Part shown: positions 1 to 5,082 of the stretch, one piece after another | Numbering within the stretch: position 1 is the first letter of the stretch | Layout: every line of letters starts with the position of its first letter | Assembly (NCBI GenBank): GCA_024404475.1 | Contig: JAKSPV010000101.1 | Span: 1-5,082 of the forward strand | Length of the DNA: 5,082 nucleotides | Reading direction: 5' to 3' | Origin: Clostridia bacterium | Lineage (GTDB): Bacteria; Bacillota; Clostridia; Oscillospirales; CAG-272 | The notes under the pieces: generated by a model | Seen by the model: only the letters and a program-made list of their open reading frames with translations | The model's database searches: none | What the model was told of the DNA's origin: nothing | Position numbers and translations under genes: made by a program

Positions 1-125
1 CGAGCGCGGCCGGAGGGGCGGGGACGGTGCTGGGCGCCGCGGGGGCGGGGCGGCCGGGGCACGTGACGCTCGACGCGGGCGGGGTGACGCGCGGCGCGGC
101 GGTGGAATGGGAGGCGGCGGGGTGA
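1..125 (+). CDS. C-terminal end of an unidentified protein (partial)
   Basis: The 5' end lies outside the window. The frame read from base 3 stays open to a TGA at 123-125 and gives about 40 residues, ending in VTLDAGGVTRGAAVEWEAAG. Nearly every third codon position is G or C, as in the genes downstream. The stop lies 28 bases before a strong intrinsic terminator, which supports this frame as the real gene end. Frame 1 hits a stop near base 66. Frame 2 stays open to about 198, but it would run through the terminator hairpin, so it is less likely. The tail is rich in Gly and Ala and shows no motif I recognise, so no function is proposed. The stretch is noticeably more G-rich than the rest of the window. 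Confidence 0.5.
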   Translation, partial: SAAGGAGTVLGAAGAGRPGHVTLDAGGVTRGAAVEWEAAG

Positions 126-153
126 GCCGCGCCTCCGAAAAATCAAGAAAATC

Positions 154-184
154 GGGGCTGAGCGGCGCTCAGCCCCTTGCTTTT
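154..184 (+). terminator. Intrinsic terminator of the upstream gene
   Basis: GGGGCTGAG at 154-162 pairs perfectly with CTCAGCCCC at 168-176. A further C-G pair (163/167) leaves a three-base loop. The stem is followed by TTGCTTTT at 177-184. A stable GC stem with a T-rich tail, 28 bases after a stop codon, is a standard rho-independent terminator. Its tail overlaps the -35 element of the next promoter. Confidence 0.87.
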
Positions 185-205
185 GCGGGAAACGTGTGAT
201 ATACT
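177..205 (+). promoter_or_regulatory. Predicted sigma-A promoter of metF-metH, extended -10
   Basis: A -35-like TTGCTT (177-182) is separated by exactly 17 bases from TATACT (200-205). TG at 197-198 forms an extended -10 (TGnTATACT). Transcription would start near 212, giving a leader of about 226 nt before metF. The -35 element lies within the T-tail of the preceding terminator, so the two transcription units are packed with no gap. This is predicted from consensus match and position only. Confidence 0.7.
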
Positions 206-229
206 GAAAAGAAAATGGGGGAATGTTTA

Positions 230-339
230 TCCCACGGGGTGGGAACGCTTCTTTGTTGGGGCGCTGCCCCAAACCCCGTGCGGGGCTGCTCGCCCCACAC
301 CCCAGCCGCCTTTTGCAAAAGGCGGGCGAAAACTTTCGC
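230..339. repeat. Hairpin-dense element in the metF leader
   Basis: This non-coding stretch is almost continuous short inverted repeats. TCCCAC/GTGGGA pairs at 230-244, TTGGGGC/GCCCCAA at 256-272 and CCCC/GGGG at 274-285. A perfect 20-bp palindrome lies at 306-325 (arm CCGCCTTTTG), and GCGAA/TTCGC pairs at 326-339. Its G/C-block composition and stacked hairpins differ from the coding sequence around it. They resemble the small palindromic intergenic repeats seen in many Clostridia, although I cannot search for copies elsewhere. The stretch does not show the conserved core of an S-box or cobalamin riboswitch. A short reading frame across it (223-441) looks incidental. Confidence 0.55.
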
Positions 340-360
340 ACTGACAAAATTGGTGATGCA

Positions 361-424
361 GGAAAAAGTTTAAGGTTTCTGGGGGTCCGTGGGCTTCTTG
401 CAAGAAGCCCACGGGACATCCCCC
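361..424 (+). repeat. Palindromic repeat, copy 1 (direct), before the metF RBS
   Basis: The unit begins GGAAAAAGTTTAAGG and ends in a perfect 28-bp palindrome at 387-414 (arm CCGTGGGCTTCTTG). An outer pairing of GGGGG (381-385) with CCCCC (420-424) extends the possible hairpin. The same layout, an A/T-rich head followed by a G-rich bridge and a palindrome centred on TTGCAA or TTGCAG, recurs twice after metH. The hairpin ends two bases before the metF Shine-Dalgarno sequence, so it could affect translation initiation or transcript stability. It has no T-tract and is not an obvious terminator. Confidence 0.65.
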
Positions 425-437
425 GCAGGAGGTATAT

Positions 438-1298
438 ATGAAGATCACAGACATTATTTCCGCGGACAAGCTTTCGCTTTCGTTCGAGGTCTTCCCGCCG
501 AAGACGAGCGACACGTTCGCCTCGGTCGAGTCGGCAACGGGTGAGATCGCCGCGCTTCGGCCCTCCTACATGAGCGTCACCTACGGTGCCGGCGGCACGA
601 CCGCCGGGTACACGCTCGAGATTGCCGAGCACCTCGCGTCGCTCGGCACAACGCCGCTTTTCCACCTGAGCTGCGTTTCCTCGACGCGCGGGCAGATCCG
701 CGACGAGCTCTCGAAGCTCCGCGACAGCGGTATCGAGAACATCCTTGCGCTCCGCGGCGACATTCCCGAGGGCATGGATCCGTCCGGACTGGAATACCAC
801 TATGCCAGCGAGCTGACCGCCGACATCAAAGCGTTCGGCGGCTTCTGCATCGGCGGCGCGTGCTACCCGGAGAGCCACCCGGAGAGCAAGTCCTCCGACG
901 AGGACATCGAAAACCTCCGCCGCAAGGTGGACGCCGGCTGCGAGTTCCTGACGACGCAGATGTTCTTCGACAACAATATTTACTATAACTTCCTCTACCG
1001 CCTCCGCGAGCGCGGAATCGGCGTGCCGGTCATCGCCGGCATCATGCCCGTCACGAATGCCTCATCGATCAAGCGCATCTGCCGCATCAGCGGCACCGCG
1101 CTGCCGCAGCGCTTCGTCCGCATCGTCGAGCGGTTCGGCTCCGATCCCGAAGCGATGAAGCAGGCGGGCATTGCCTACGCGACCGAGCAGATCATCGACC
1201 TCTTCGCGAACGGCGTCAGAGCCGTGCACGTCTATTCCATGAACAAGCCGGACGTCGCACGCGCGATCCGCGACAACCTCTCGGAGATCCTGAAATAA
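438..1298 (+). CDS. metF: Methylenetetrahydrofolate reductase MetF
   Basis: This cytosolic flavoprotein reduces 5,10-methylene-THF to 5-methyl-THF, the methyl donor for methionine synthesis. The 286 residues match the usual single-domain bacterial length (E. coli about 296). Family motifs appear in order: SFEVFPPK (15-22, with the catalytic Glu at 17), TYGAGGTT (48-55), HLSC (76-79), ILALRGD (102-108, with the flavin-tuning Asp at 108), GGACYPESHPES (139-150) and TTQMFFDN (172-179, with the folate-contacting Gln at 174). GIMPV and a C-terminal VHVYSMNKP follow. The ATG has a strong AGGAGG at 427-432, five bases upstream. metH follows 33 bases downstream in the same operon. The electron donor (NADH or a ferredoxin-linked partner) cannot be told from the sequence, and no MetV-like partner gene is adjacent. 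Family assignment is very secure. Confidence 0.97.
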   Translation: MKITDIISADKLSLSFEVFPPKTSDTFASVESATGEIAALRPSYMSVTYGAGGTTAGYTLEIAEHLASLGTTPLFHLSCVSSTRGQIRDELSKLRDSGIENILALRGDIPEGMDPSGLEYHYASELTADIKAFGGFCIGGACYPESHPESKSSDEDIENLRRKVDAGCEFLTTQMFFDNNIYYNFLYRLRERGIGVPVIAGIMPVTNASSIKRICRISGTALPQRFVRIVERFGSDPEAMKQAGIAYATEQIIDLFANGVRAVHVYSMNKPDVARAIRDNLSEILK

Positions 1299-1319
1299 TC
1301 CTTCCGCAAAGGGAAAGGA
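1299..1319 (+). promoter_or_regulatory. Hairpin covering the metH Shine-Dalgarno
   Basis: TCCTTCC (1299-1305), directly after the metF stop codon, can pair with GGAAAGGA (1312-1319) with one bulged A and a six-base loop. The right arm contains AAAGGA, the only clear Shine-Dalgarno sequence for metH, which lies 12 bases before its ATG (longer than ideal). Ribosomes finishing metF would cover the left arm and free the site. This suggests translational coupling that keeps MetH output tied to MetF. The pairing is visible; the coupling is inferred. Confidence 0.45.
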
Positions 1320-1331
1320 CGTGACCGGAAC

Positions 1332-3695
1332 ATGACGAAAGCAGAATTCAGAGCGCGGCTCGAGATGGGCCGGCTCTATATCGACGGCGGCATGGGTACC
1401 ATACTGCTCGCCGCCGGGCTCCGCCCCGGCGAGAAGACCGAGGCGTGGAACGTCTCGCACTCCGAGACCGTCACCGCAGTCCATAAAGCGTATATCGACG
1501 CCGGCGCCGACGTCATCACGACCAACACGTTCGGACTCAGCCATGAAGCGCCGGAGAACGTCGCGCCGCTCGCCGCGGCGGCGATGCAGTGTGCCGAAAA
1601 TGCACGGAAAGCGGCAGGACGGGATACCCTTATCGCGTTTGACATCGGTCCGACAGGGCGGCTGCTCCGTCCCTTCGGCGACCTCGATGTGGAAGACGCC
1701 GTCGAAATGTTCGCGCGTCCCGTCCGCGAGGCGGTGCGCCTCGGCGCGGATCTCATCATCATCGAGACGATGAGCGACATGCTCGAAACGAAGGCGGCGG
1801 TGCTCGCCGCGAAGGAGAACAGCGATCTTCCCGTCCTCGTGACGAACGCCTACGACGGCACGGGCAAGCTGACGACGGGAGGCAGCCCGCTCGCGGTGCT
1901 CGCCATGCTCGAAGGACTCGGCTGCGACGCCGTCGGCGTCAACTGCTCCACCGGGCCGGACGAGCTGCTCCCGATCGTCAAAGAATACCTCGAAAACGCG
2001 AGCGTCCCCGTGATCGTCTCCCCGAACGCCGGTCTGCCGACCGTCAAAGGCGGCGTGACCGTCTACGACCTCGGCGCGGATGCGTTCTCCGACACGATGA
2101 TCAAAATGGCAGAGGCGGGTGCGCTCCTGCTCGGCGGGTGCTGCGGCACGACACCGGAATACATCCGGCTGACAGTCGAAAAGACGAAAAACATCCCCGC
2201 CGCGTACCCGACGAAGAAGACCGGGACGCTCGTCTCGTCCTATACCCACGCCGTGTCGTTCGATGGTGCGCCCGTTCTGATCGGCGAGCGCATCAACCCG
2301 ACCGGCAAAAAGAAGATCAAGGAAGCACTGCTCGCCGGGAACGACGACGCGCTGCTCGCCGAAGGCATCCGGCAGGTCGAGTGCGGTGCCACCGTCCTCG
2401 ACGTCAACGCCGGGTTGCCCGGGATCAATGAGAAAGAGACGCTCCGGCGGCTCGTCCCGAAGCTGCAAAGCGTGACGGACGTCCCGCTTCAAATCGACAC
2501 GGTGGATCCCGCGGCGCTCGAAGCGGCGCTGCGCGTCTACGCCGGCAAGCCGCTCATCAACTCTGTCTCCGGACGCGAGGATTCGATGCGTGCCGTGCTC
2601 CCGCTCGTGAAGCATTACGGCGGCGCCGTGATCGCCCTGACGATGGACGAGAGCGGCATCCCCGCATCTGCCGAGGGACGGCTCGCTGTGGCGCGCCGGA
2701 TCGTCGAGCGCGCGGAGCAGTACGGCATCGACCGGAAAGATATCATCGTCGATCCCCTGACGCTGACGGTGTCCGCGGAGCCGGAGGCGGCGCGCGTGAC
2801 GCTCGAAGCGATCCGGCTCTGCCGGGAGGAACTCGGCGTCAAGACCTCGCTCGGCGTGTCGAATATCTCGTTCGGCCTGCCCGCGAGAGACAAACTCAAC
2901 GCTTCGTTCTTCACCCCCGCGCGCGGTGCAGGGCTCAGCGCGGCGATCATGAATCCGTTCTCCGCGGCGATGAACGACGCGTACCGCGCCTCGCTCGTTT
3001 TGCTGGGGCTTGACGAGGGGTGCCGCGGCTACGTCGCATACGCGACGGCGACGGCGGAGCCGTCTGCCGCACCGCAAACAAAGGAAACGGCGCCCTCGCT
3101 CCGCGAGGCGATCGAACGCGGCCTCGGCGGTGCAGCCGCGGCACTGACGCGCGGTCTGCTCGAGACGAAACAGCCGCTCGATGTGATCAGCGAAGAGATC
3201 GTCCCGGCGCTGTCTGCCGTGGGCGAGCGGTTTGAGAAGGGAACGTTCTTCCTGCCGCAGCTTCTGTCTGCCGCGGATGCGGCGTCCGCGTCGTTTGCGG
3301 TGATCCGCGAGGTGCTTCCGCCGACGGGCGACGGCGCGCGGCGCATCGTTTTGGCGACGGTGAAGGGTGACATCCACGACATCGGCAAGAACATCGTCGG
3401 GACGCTGCTCGAAAACTTCGGCTTCACGGTGCAGGATCTCGGCAGGGACGTCGATCCCGCGGCGGTCGCCGCGGCTGCCGTCGGCTGCCGGCTCGTCGGG
3501 CTCTCGGCGCTCATGACGACGACGGTGCCTGCGATGGAGGAGACGATCCGGCTCATCCGGGCGTCCTCGCCCGAGACGAAGATCGTCGTGGGCGGTGCCG
3601 TTCTGACAGCGGATTATGCCGCGAAGATCGGTGCGGACTTCTACGCCGCCGACGCCATGGAGACCGTCCGCATCGCGCAGCGCGTGTTTGCGTAA
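1332..3695 (+). CDS. metH: Cobalamin-dependent methionine synthase, short form without reactivation domain
   Basis: MetH transfers the methyl group of 5-methyl-THF to homocysteine through cobalamin, making methionine in the cytosol. Four modules are visible in 787 residues. The homocysteine/zinc domain spans about 10-290, with Zn ligands C205 (GVNCSTGP) and C270/C271 (GGCCGTTP). The pterin-binding domain spans about 313-570 (IGERINPTGKKK, LDVNAGLPG, IIVDPLTL). The helical cobalamin cap spans about 588-662. The Rossmann cobalamin domain spans about 670-787 and has GDIHDIGKN, with H682 as the expected cobalt ligand, SALMTTT and VGGAVLT. The protein ends there. The C-terminal AdoMet-binding activation domain of E. 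coli MetH (about 1,230 residues) is absent, as in other short clostridial and Thermotoga-type enzymes, so a separate reactivation protein is expected. No in-frame start lies between the metF stop and this ATG. It is co-transcribed with metF, the supplier of its methyl donor. Confidence 0.95.
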   Translation: MTKAEFRARLEMGRLYIDGGMGTILLAAGLRPGEKTEAWNVSHSETVTAVHKAYIDAGADVITTNTFGLSHEAPENVAPLAAAAMQCAENARKAAGRDTLIAFDIGPTGRLLRPFGDLDVEDAVEMFARPVREAVRLGADLIIIETMSDMLETKAAVLAAKENSDLPVLVTNAYDGTGKLTTGGSPLAVLAMLEGLGCDAVGVNCSTGPDELLPIVKEYLENASVPVIVSPNAGLPTVKGGVTVYDLGADAFSDTMIKMAEAGALLLGGCCGTTPEYIRLTVEKTKNIPAAYPTKKTGTLVSSYTHAVSFDGAPVLIGERINPTGKKKIKEALLAGNDDALLAEGIRQVECGATVLDVNAGLPGINEKETLRRLVPKLQSVTDVPLQIDTVDPAALEAALRVYAGKPLINSVSGREDSMRAVLPLVKHYGGAVIALTMDESGIPASAEGRLAVARRIVERAEQYGIDRKDIIVDPLTLTVSAEPEAARVTLEAIRLCREELGVKTSLGVSNISFGLPARDKLNASFFTPARGAGLSAAIMNPFSAAMNDAYRASLVLLGLDEGCRGYVAYATATAEPSAAPQTKETAPSLREAIERGLGGAAAALTRGLLETKQPLDVISEEIVPALSAVGERFEKGTFFLPQLLSAADAASASFAVIREVLPPTGDGARRIVLATVKGDIHDIGKNIVGTLLENFGFTVQDLGRDVDPAAVAAAAVGCRLVGLSALMTTTVPAMEETIRLIRASSPETKIVVGGAVLTADYAAKIGADFYAADAMETVRIAQRVFA

Positions 3696-3704
3696 GGAAA
3701 AATG

Positions 3705-3762
3705 CAAGGGGTGCTTTTGCAAAAGCACCCCTTGATCCCGAAAAACCTGAAAAGGTTTTCGA
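3705..3762 (-). repeat. Palindromic repeat, copy 2 (inverted), after metH
   Basis: A perfect 30-bp palindrome at 3705-3734 (arm CAAGGGGTGCTTTTG) begins nine bases after the metH stop. Read on the minus strand, it is preceded by CGAAAACCTTTTCAGG and TTTTTCGGGATC. This is the same head, bridge and palindrome order as copy 1. The plus-strand flank also folds, as CGAAAA-ACCT against AGGTTTTCG around 3739-3761. No T-tract follows, so the palindrome is more likely a repeat or 3'-end stabilising hairpin than the main terminator. Confidence 0.6.
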
Positions 3763-3777
3763 CCTCTCCGATAAAGT

Positions 3778-3807
3778 AAGTGCAAGTCGCTGGGACTTGC
3801 ACTTTTT
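3778..3807 (+). terminator. Intrinsic terminator of the metF-metH operon
   Basis: AAGTGCAAGTC (3778-3788) pairs perfectly with GACTTGCACTT (3794-3804) around a five-base loop. The run of five T at 3803-3807 overlaps the end of the stem and is followed by GTT. The 11-bp stem with a T-run, 82 bases after the metH stop, is a typical rho-independent terminator and separates the operon from the downstream gene. Confidence 0.85.
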
Positions 3808-3826
3808 GTTTGGAAACTCGCAGGGC

Positions 3827-3882
3827 GGGAAAATGTTTAAGGGTTTTGGAGGACGGGGATTTCTTGCAGGAAGCCCTCCGTC
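3827..3882 (+). repeat. Palindromic repeat, copy 3 (direct), before the AlaX gene
   Basis: The head GGGAAAATGTTTAAGG differs from copy 1 at one base over the 15-base core. It is followed by a G-rich bridge and an imperfect hairpin, GACGG (3852-3856) with CCGTC (3878-3882), continuing inward with mismatches to a TTGCAG centre. This copy is more degenerate than copies 1 and 2. With copy 2 it forms an inverted pair flanking the operon terminator. Confidence 0.6.
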
Positions 3883-3908
3883 TTTGCATCCTTTTTCCCC
3901 GTTACCCC

Positions 3909-3937
3909 TTGCGTTTTCCGCGGGAATGTTGTACAAT
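3909..3937 (+). promoter_or_regulatory. Predicted sigma-A promoter of the AlaX gene
   Basis: TTGCGT (3909-3914) and TACAAT (3932-3937) are separated by exactly 17 bases. Transcription would start near 3944, leaving a leader of about 25 nt with GGAGGGG just before the ATG. The element follows the operon terminator and repeat copy 3, so the gene is probably transcribed independently of metF-metH. Prediction from consensus and position. Confidence 0.7.
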
Positions 3938-3968
3938 ATCTTATCAAAGTGTGTGCGGAGGGGTCGTC

Positions 3969-5082
3969 ATGCAAAAATGCAGGGAAAAGCCGGCGATCTC
4001 GTTTGCCGGACGTATCTACGCGACGGACGGCGACGTCCTCTCGTTCGATGCGAACGTCCTCTCGGCGGAGCCGATCGGGGACGGCACTTTTGCGGTCACG
4101 CTCGACAGGACCGCGTTCTTTCCCGGCGGCGGCGGGCAGAGCCCCGACGACGGCAGGCTGACGGCCGGTGACACGCGCGTGCGCGTCATCTCCGCAAAAG
4201 AAGAAAACGGGGCGATCGTCCATATCACGGACGCGCCGCTGCTGCCCGGCGCGGTGCGCGGCGAGGTCAACCCGGAAACGCGCCTGCCGCGGATGCAGCA
4301 CCACACCGGCGAGCACATCCTCTCCGGCGTGATCCATAAATTGTACGGCTTTGACAACGTGGGCTTCCACCTCGGCGACGACGTCGTGACGGTCGATACC
4401 TCCGGCGAGATGACGGGCGAAATGCTCGCCGAAGCCGAGCGGCTTGCCAACGAGATCGTCTTCGACGACCGGCCTGTTTTGATCTCGTTCCCGACGGCGG
4501 CGGAGCTTGCCTCTCTCGAATACCGGAGCAAAATGGAACTCTCGGGCGACGTCCGGCTCGTTTCGATCCCGGACTGCGACAAATGTGCCTGCTGTGCGCC
4601 GCACGTCGCATCGACCGGTGCGGTCGGGCTTGTCAAGATCGTGGATGTAATGCGCTACAAGGGCGGGATGCGGCTTTCGATCCTCTCCGGGAGGGACGCC
4701 GTAAAGGCGTTTTCCGCGTCGATCGCAAGAGAAAAAGAACTCACGAAGCTTTTGACGGCGCCGCCGGCGGAACACGCCGCGGCGGTGAGCCGGATCCTTG
4801 CGGAGACAGAGCAGCTCCGCTTCACGGTACGCGGCCTCATGCGGGACGCAATGCTCGCGGCGGCTGACGCCGCCGACGAAACGGACGGCGACATTCTCCT
4901 TTTGCGGGCGGACGCCGACAACGATGCGATGCGCACGTTTGCCGATGCGGCGGCGGGAAAATGCCGCATGGCAGTGGCGCTCAGTGGCTCGGACGGTGCG
5001 TACCGCTACGTGATCGCGTCCGAAAAGGTCGATCTCAGGGTTGCAGCCCGTGAGATCAACAGCGCACTCGGTGGGCGCGGCG
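3969..5082 (+). CDS. Alanyl-tRNA editing protein, AlaX-L type with DHHA1 domain (3' end cut by window)
   Basis: AlaX proteins are free-standing relatives of the alanyl-tRNA synthetase editing domain. They hydrolyse mischarged Ser-tRNA(Ala) or Gly-tRNA(Ala) in the cytosol. The 371 residues visible show FFPGGGGQSPDDG (50-62) in the N-terminal barrel. The zinc-site motifs are HTGEH (H112, H116) and CCAPH (C208, H212), followed by STGAVGLVKI (215-224). A helical linker spans about 245-300. A DHHA1-like domain reaches INSALGGRG at the window edge, the glycine-rich motif seen near the end of this domain, so probably only a few tens of residues are missing. There is no aminoacylation domain, which excludes AlaRS itself. 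The ATG has GGAGGGG five bases upstream; an in-frame GTG at 3951 would precede that site and is rejected. Extra cysteines C203, C206 and C209 surround the zinc motif. The gene stands alone behind its own promoter. Confidence 0.92.
   Translation, partial: MQKCREKPAISFAGRIYATDGDVLSFDANVLSAEPIGDGTFAVTLDRTAFFPGGGGQSPDDGRLTAGDTRVRVISAKEENGAIVHITDAPLLPGAVRGEVNPETRLPRMQHHTGEHILSGVIHKLYGFDNVGFHLGDDVVTVDTSGEMTGEMLAEAERLANEIVFDDRPVLISFPTAAELASLEYRSKMELSGDVRLVSIPDCDKCACCAPHVASTGAVGLVKIVDVMRYKGGMRLSILSGRDAVKAFSASIAREKELTKLLTAPPAEHAAAVSRILAETEQLRFTVRGLMRDAMLAAADAADETDGDILLLRADADNDAMRTFADAAAGKCRMAVALSGSDGAYRYVIASEKVDLRVAAREINSALGGRG

Noticed and set aside
230..424. CRISPR-like array in the leader
   Set aside because: The inverted repeats differ in length and sequence, with no uniform direct repeats or regular spacers.
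206..437. S-box (SAM-I) or cobalamin riboswitch upstream of metF
   Set aside because: The conserved S-box core and the B12-box were not found by eye. The hairpins are repeat-like palindromes instead.
223..441. A 72-codon frame in the metF leader whose TGA overlaps the metF ATG (ATGA)
   Set aside because: It reads through palindromic repeats, its start has only a G-run directly adjacent rather than a spaced Shine-Dalgarno, and metF has its own strong AGGAGG. The ATGA overlap is probably accidental, although a leader peptide cannot be fully excluded.
3705..3734. The perfect palindrome after metH as the operon terminator
   Set aside because: No T-tract follows on the plus strand, and a much better terminator with a T-run lies at 3778-3807.
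1062..3785. A 907-codon open frame on the minus strand opposite metH
   Set aside because: Its translation is dominated by Arg, Asp, Glu and His with no recognisable domain, as expected from the reverse complement of a high-GC gene. It lies opposite an intact, motif-complete metH and the end of metF.
3837..4775. A 312-codon minus-strand frame opposite the AlaX gene
   Set aside because: It has the same Arg/Asp-rich shadow composition, and the plus-strand frame carries all AlaX motifs and a proper ribosome-binding site.

Overview
The window is a high-GC bacterial segment with Firmicutes-like signals: good Shine-Dalgarno sequences, sigma-A-type promoters and U-tailed terminators. The short four-domain cobalamin methionine synthase and the CACCAPH-type AlaX protein fit a high-GC member of the Clostridia, for example an Oscillospiraceae-like gut lineage. 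That placement is inference from gene content and style; no marker gene here fixes the genus.

Layout, all genes on the + strand. (1) Bases 1-125 are the 3' end of an unidentified, very G-rich gene, closed by an intrinsic terminator at 154-184. (2) A promoter (177-205) overlaps the terminator tail and is followed by a leader of about 226 nt that is almost entirely hairpins and repeat elements. (3) metF (438-1298) and a short metH (1332-3695) form a two-gene operon. (4) The 273-base gap after metH holds an inverted repeat copy starting 9 nt after the stop codon, an intrinsic terminator (3778-3807), a second repeat copy in direct orientation, and a promoter (3909-3937). (5) An alanyl-tRNA editing protein (AlaX-L type) starts at 3969 and runs off the window end.

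MetF reduces 5,10-methylene-THF to 5-methyl-THF. MetH uses that methyl group, through cobalamin, to convert homocysteine to methionine. The operon is therefore the complete methyl branch feeding methionine and SAM synthesis. MetH ends directly after its cobalamin domain, so the AdoMet-dependent reactivation domain must be encoded elsewhere or replaced. The AlaX protein works in translation quality control, is separated from the operon by a terminator, and has its own promoter.

I found no undescribed gene system. The most notable non-coding signal is a family of imperfect repeats, each carrying a palindrome centred on TTGCAA or TTGCAG, with three copies in the two main intergenic regions (one inverted). 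Related palindromes and hairpins also fill the metF leader. No S-box (SAM) or cobalamin riboswitch was recognised upstream of metF, although this is where one might be expected.
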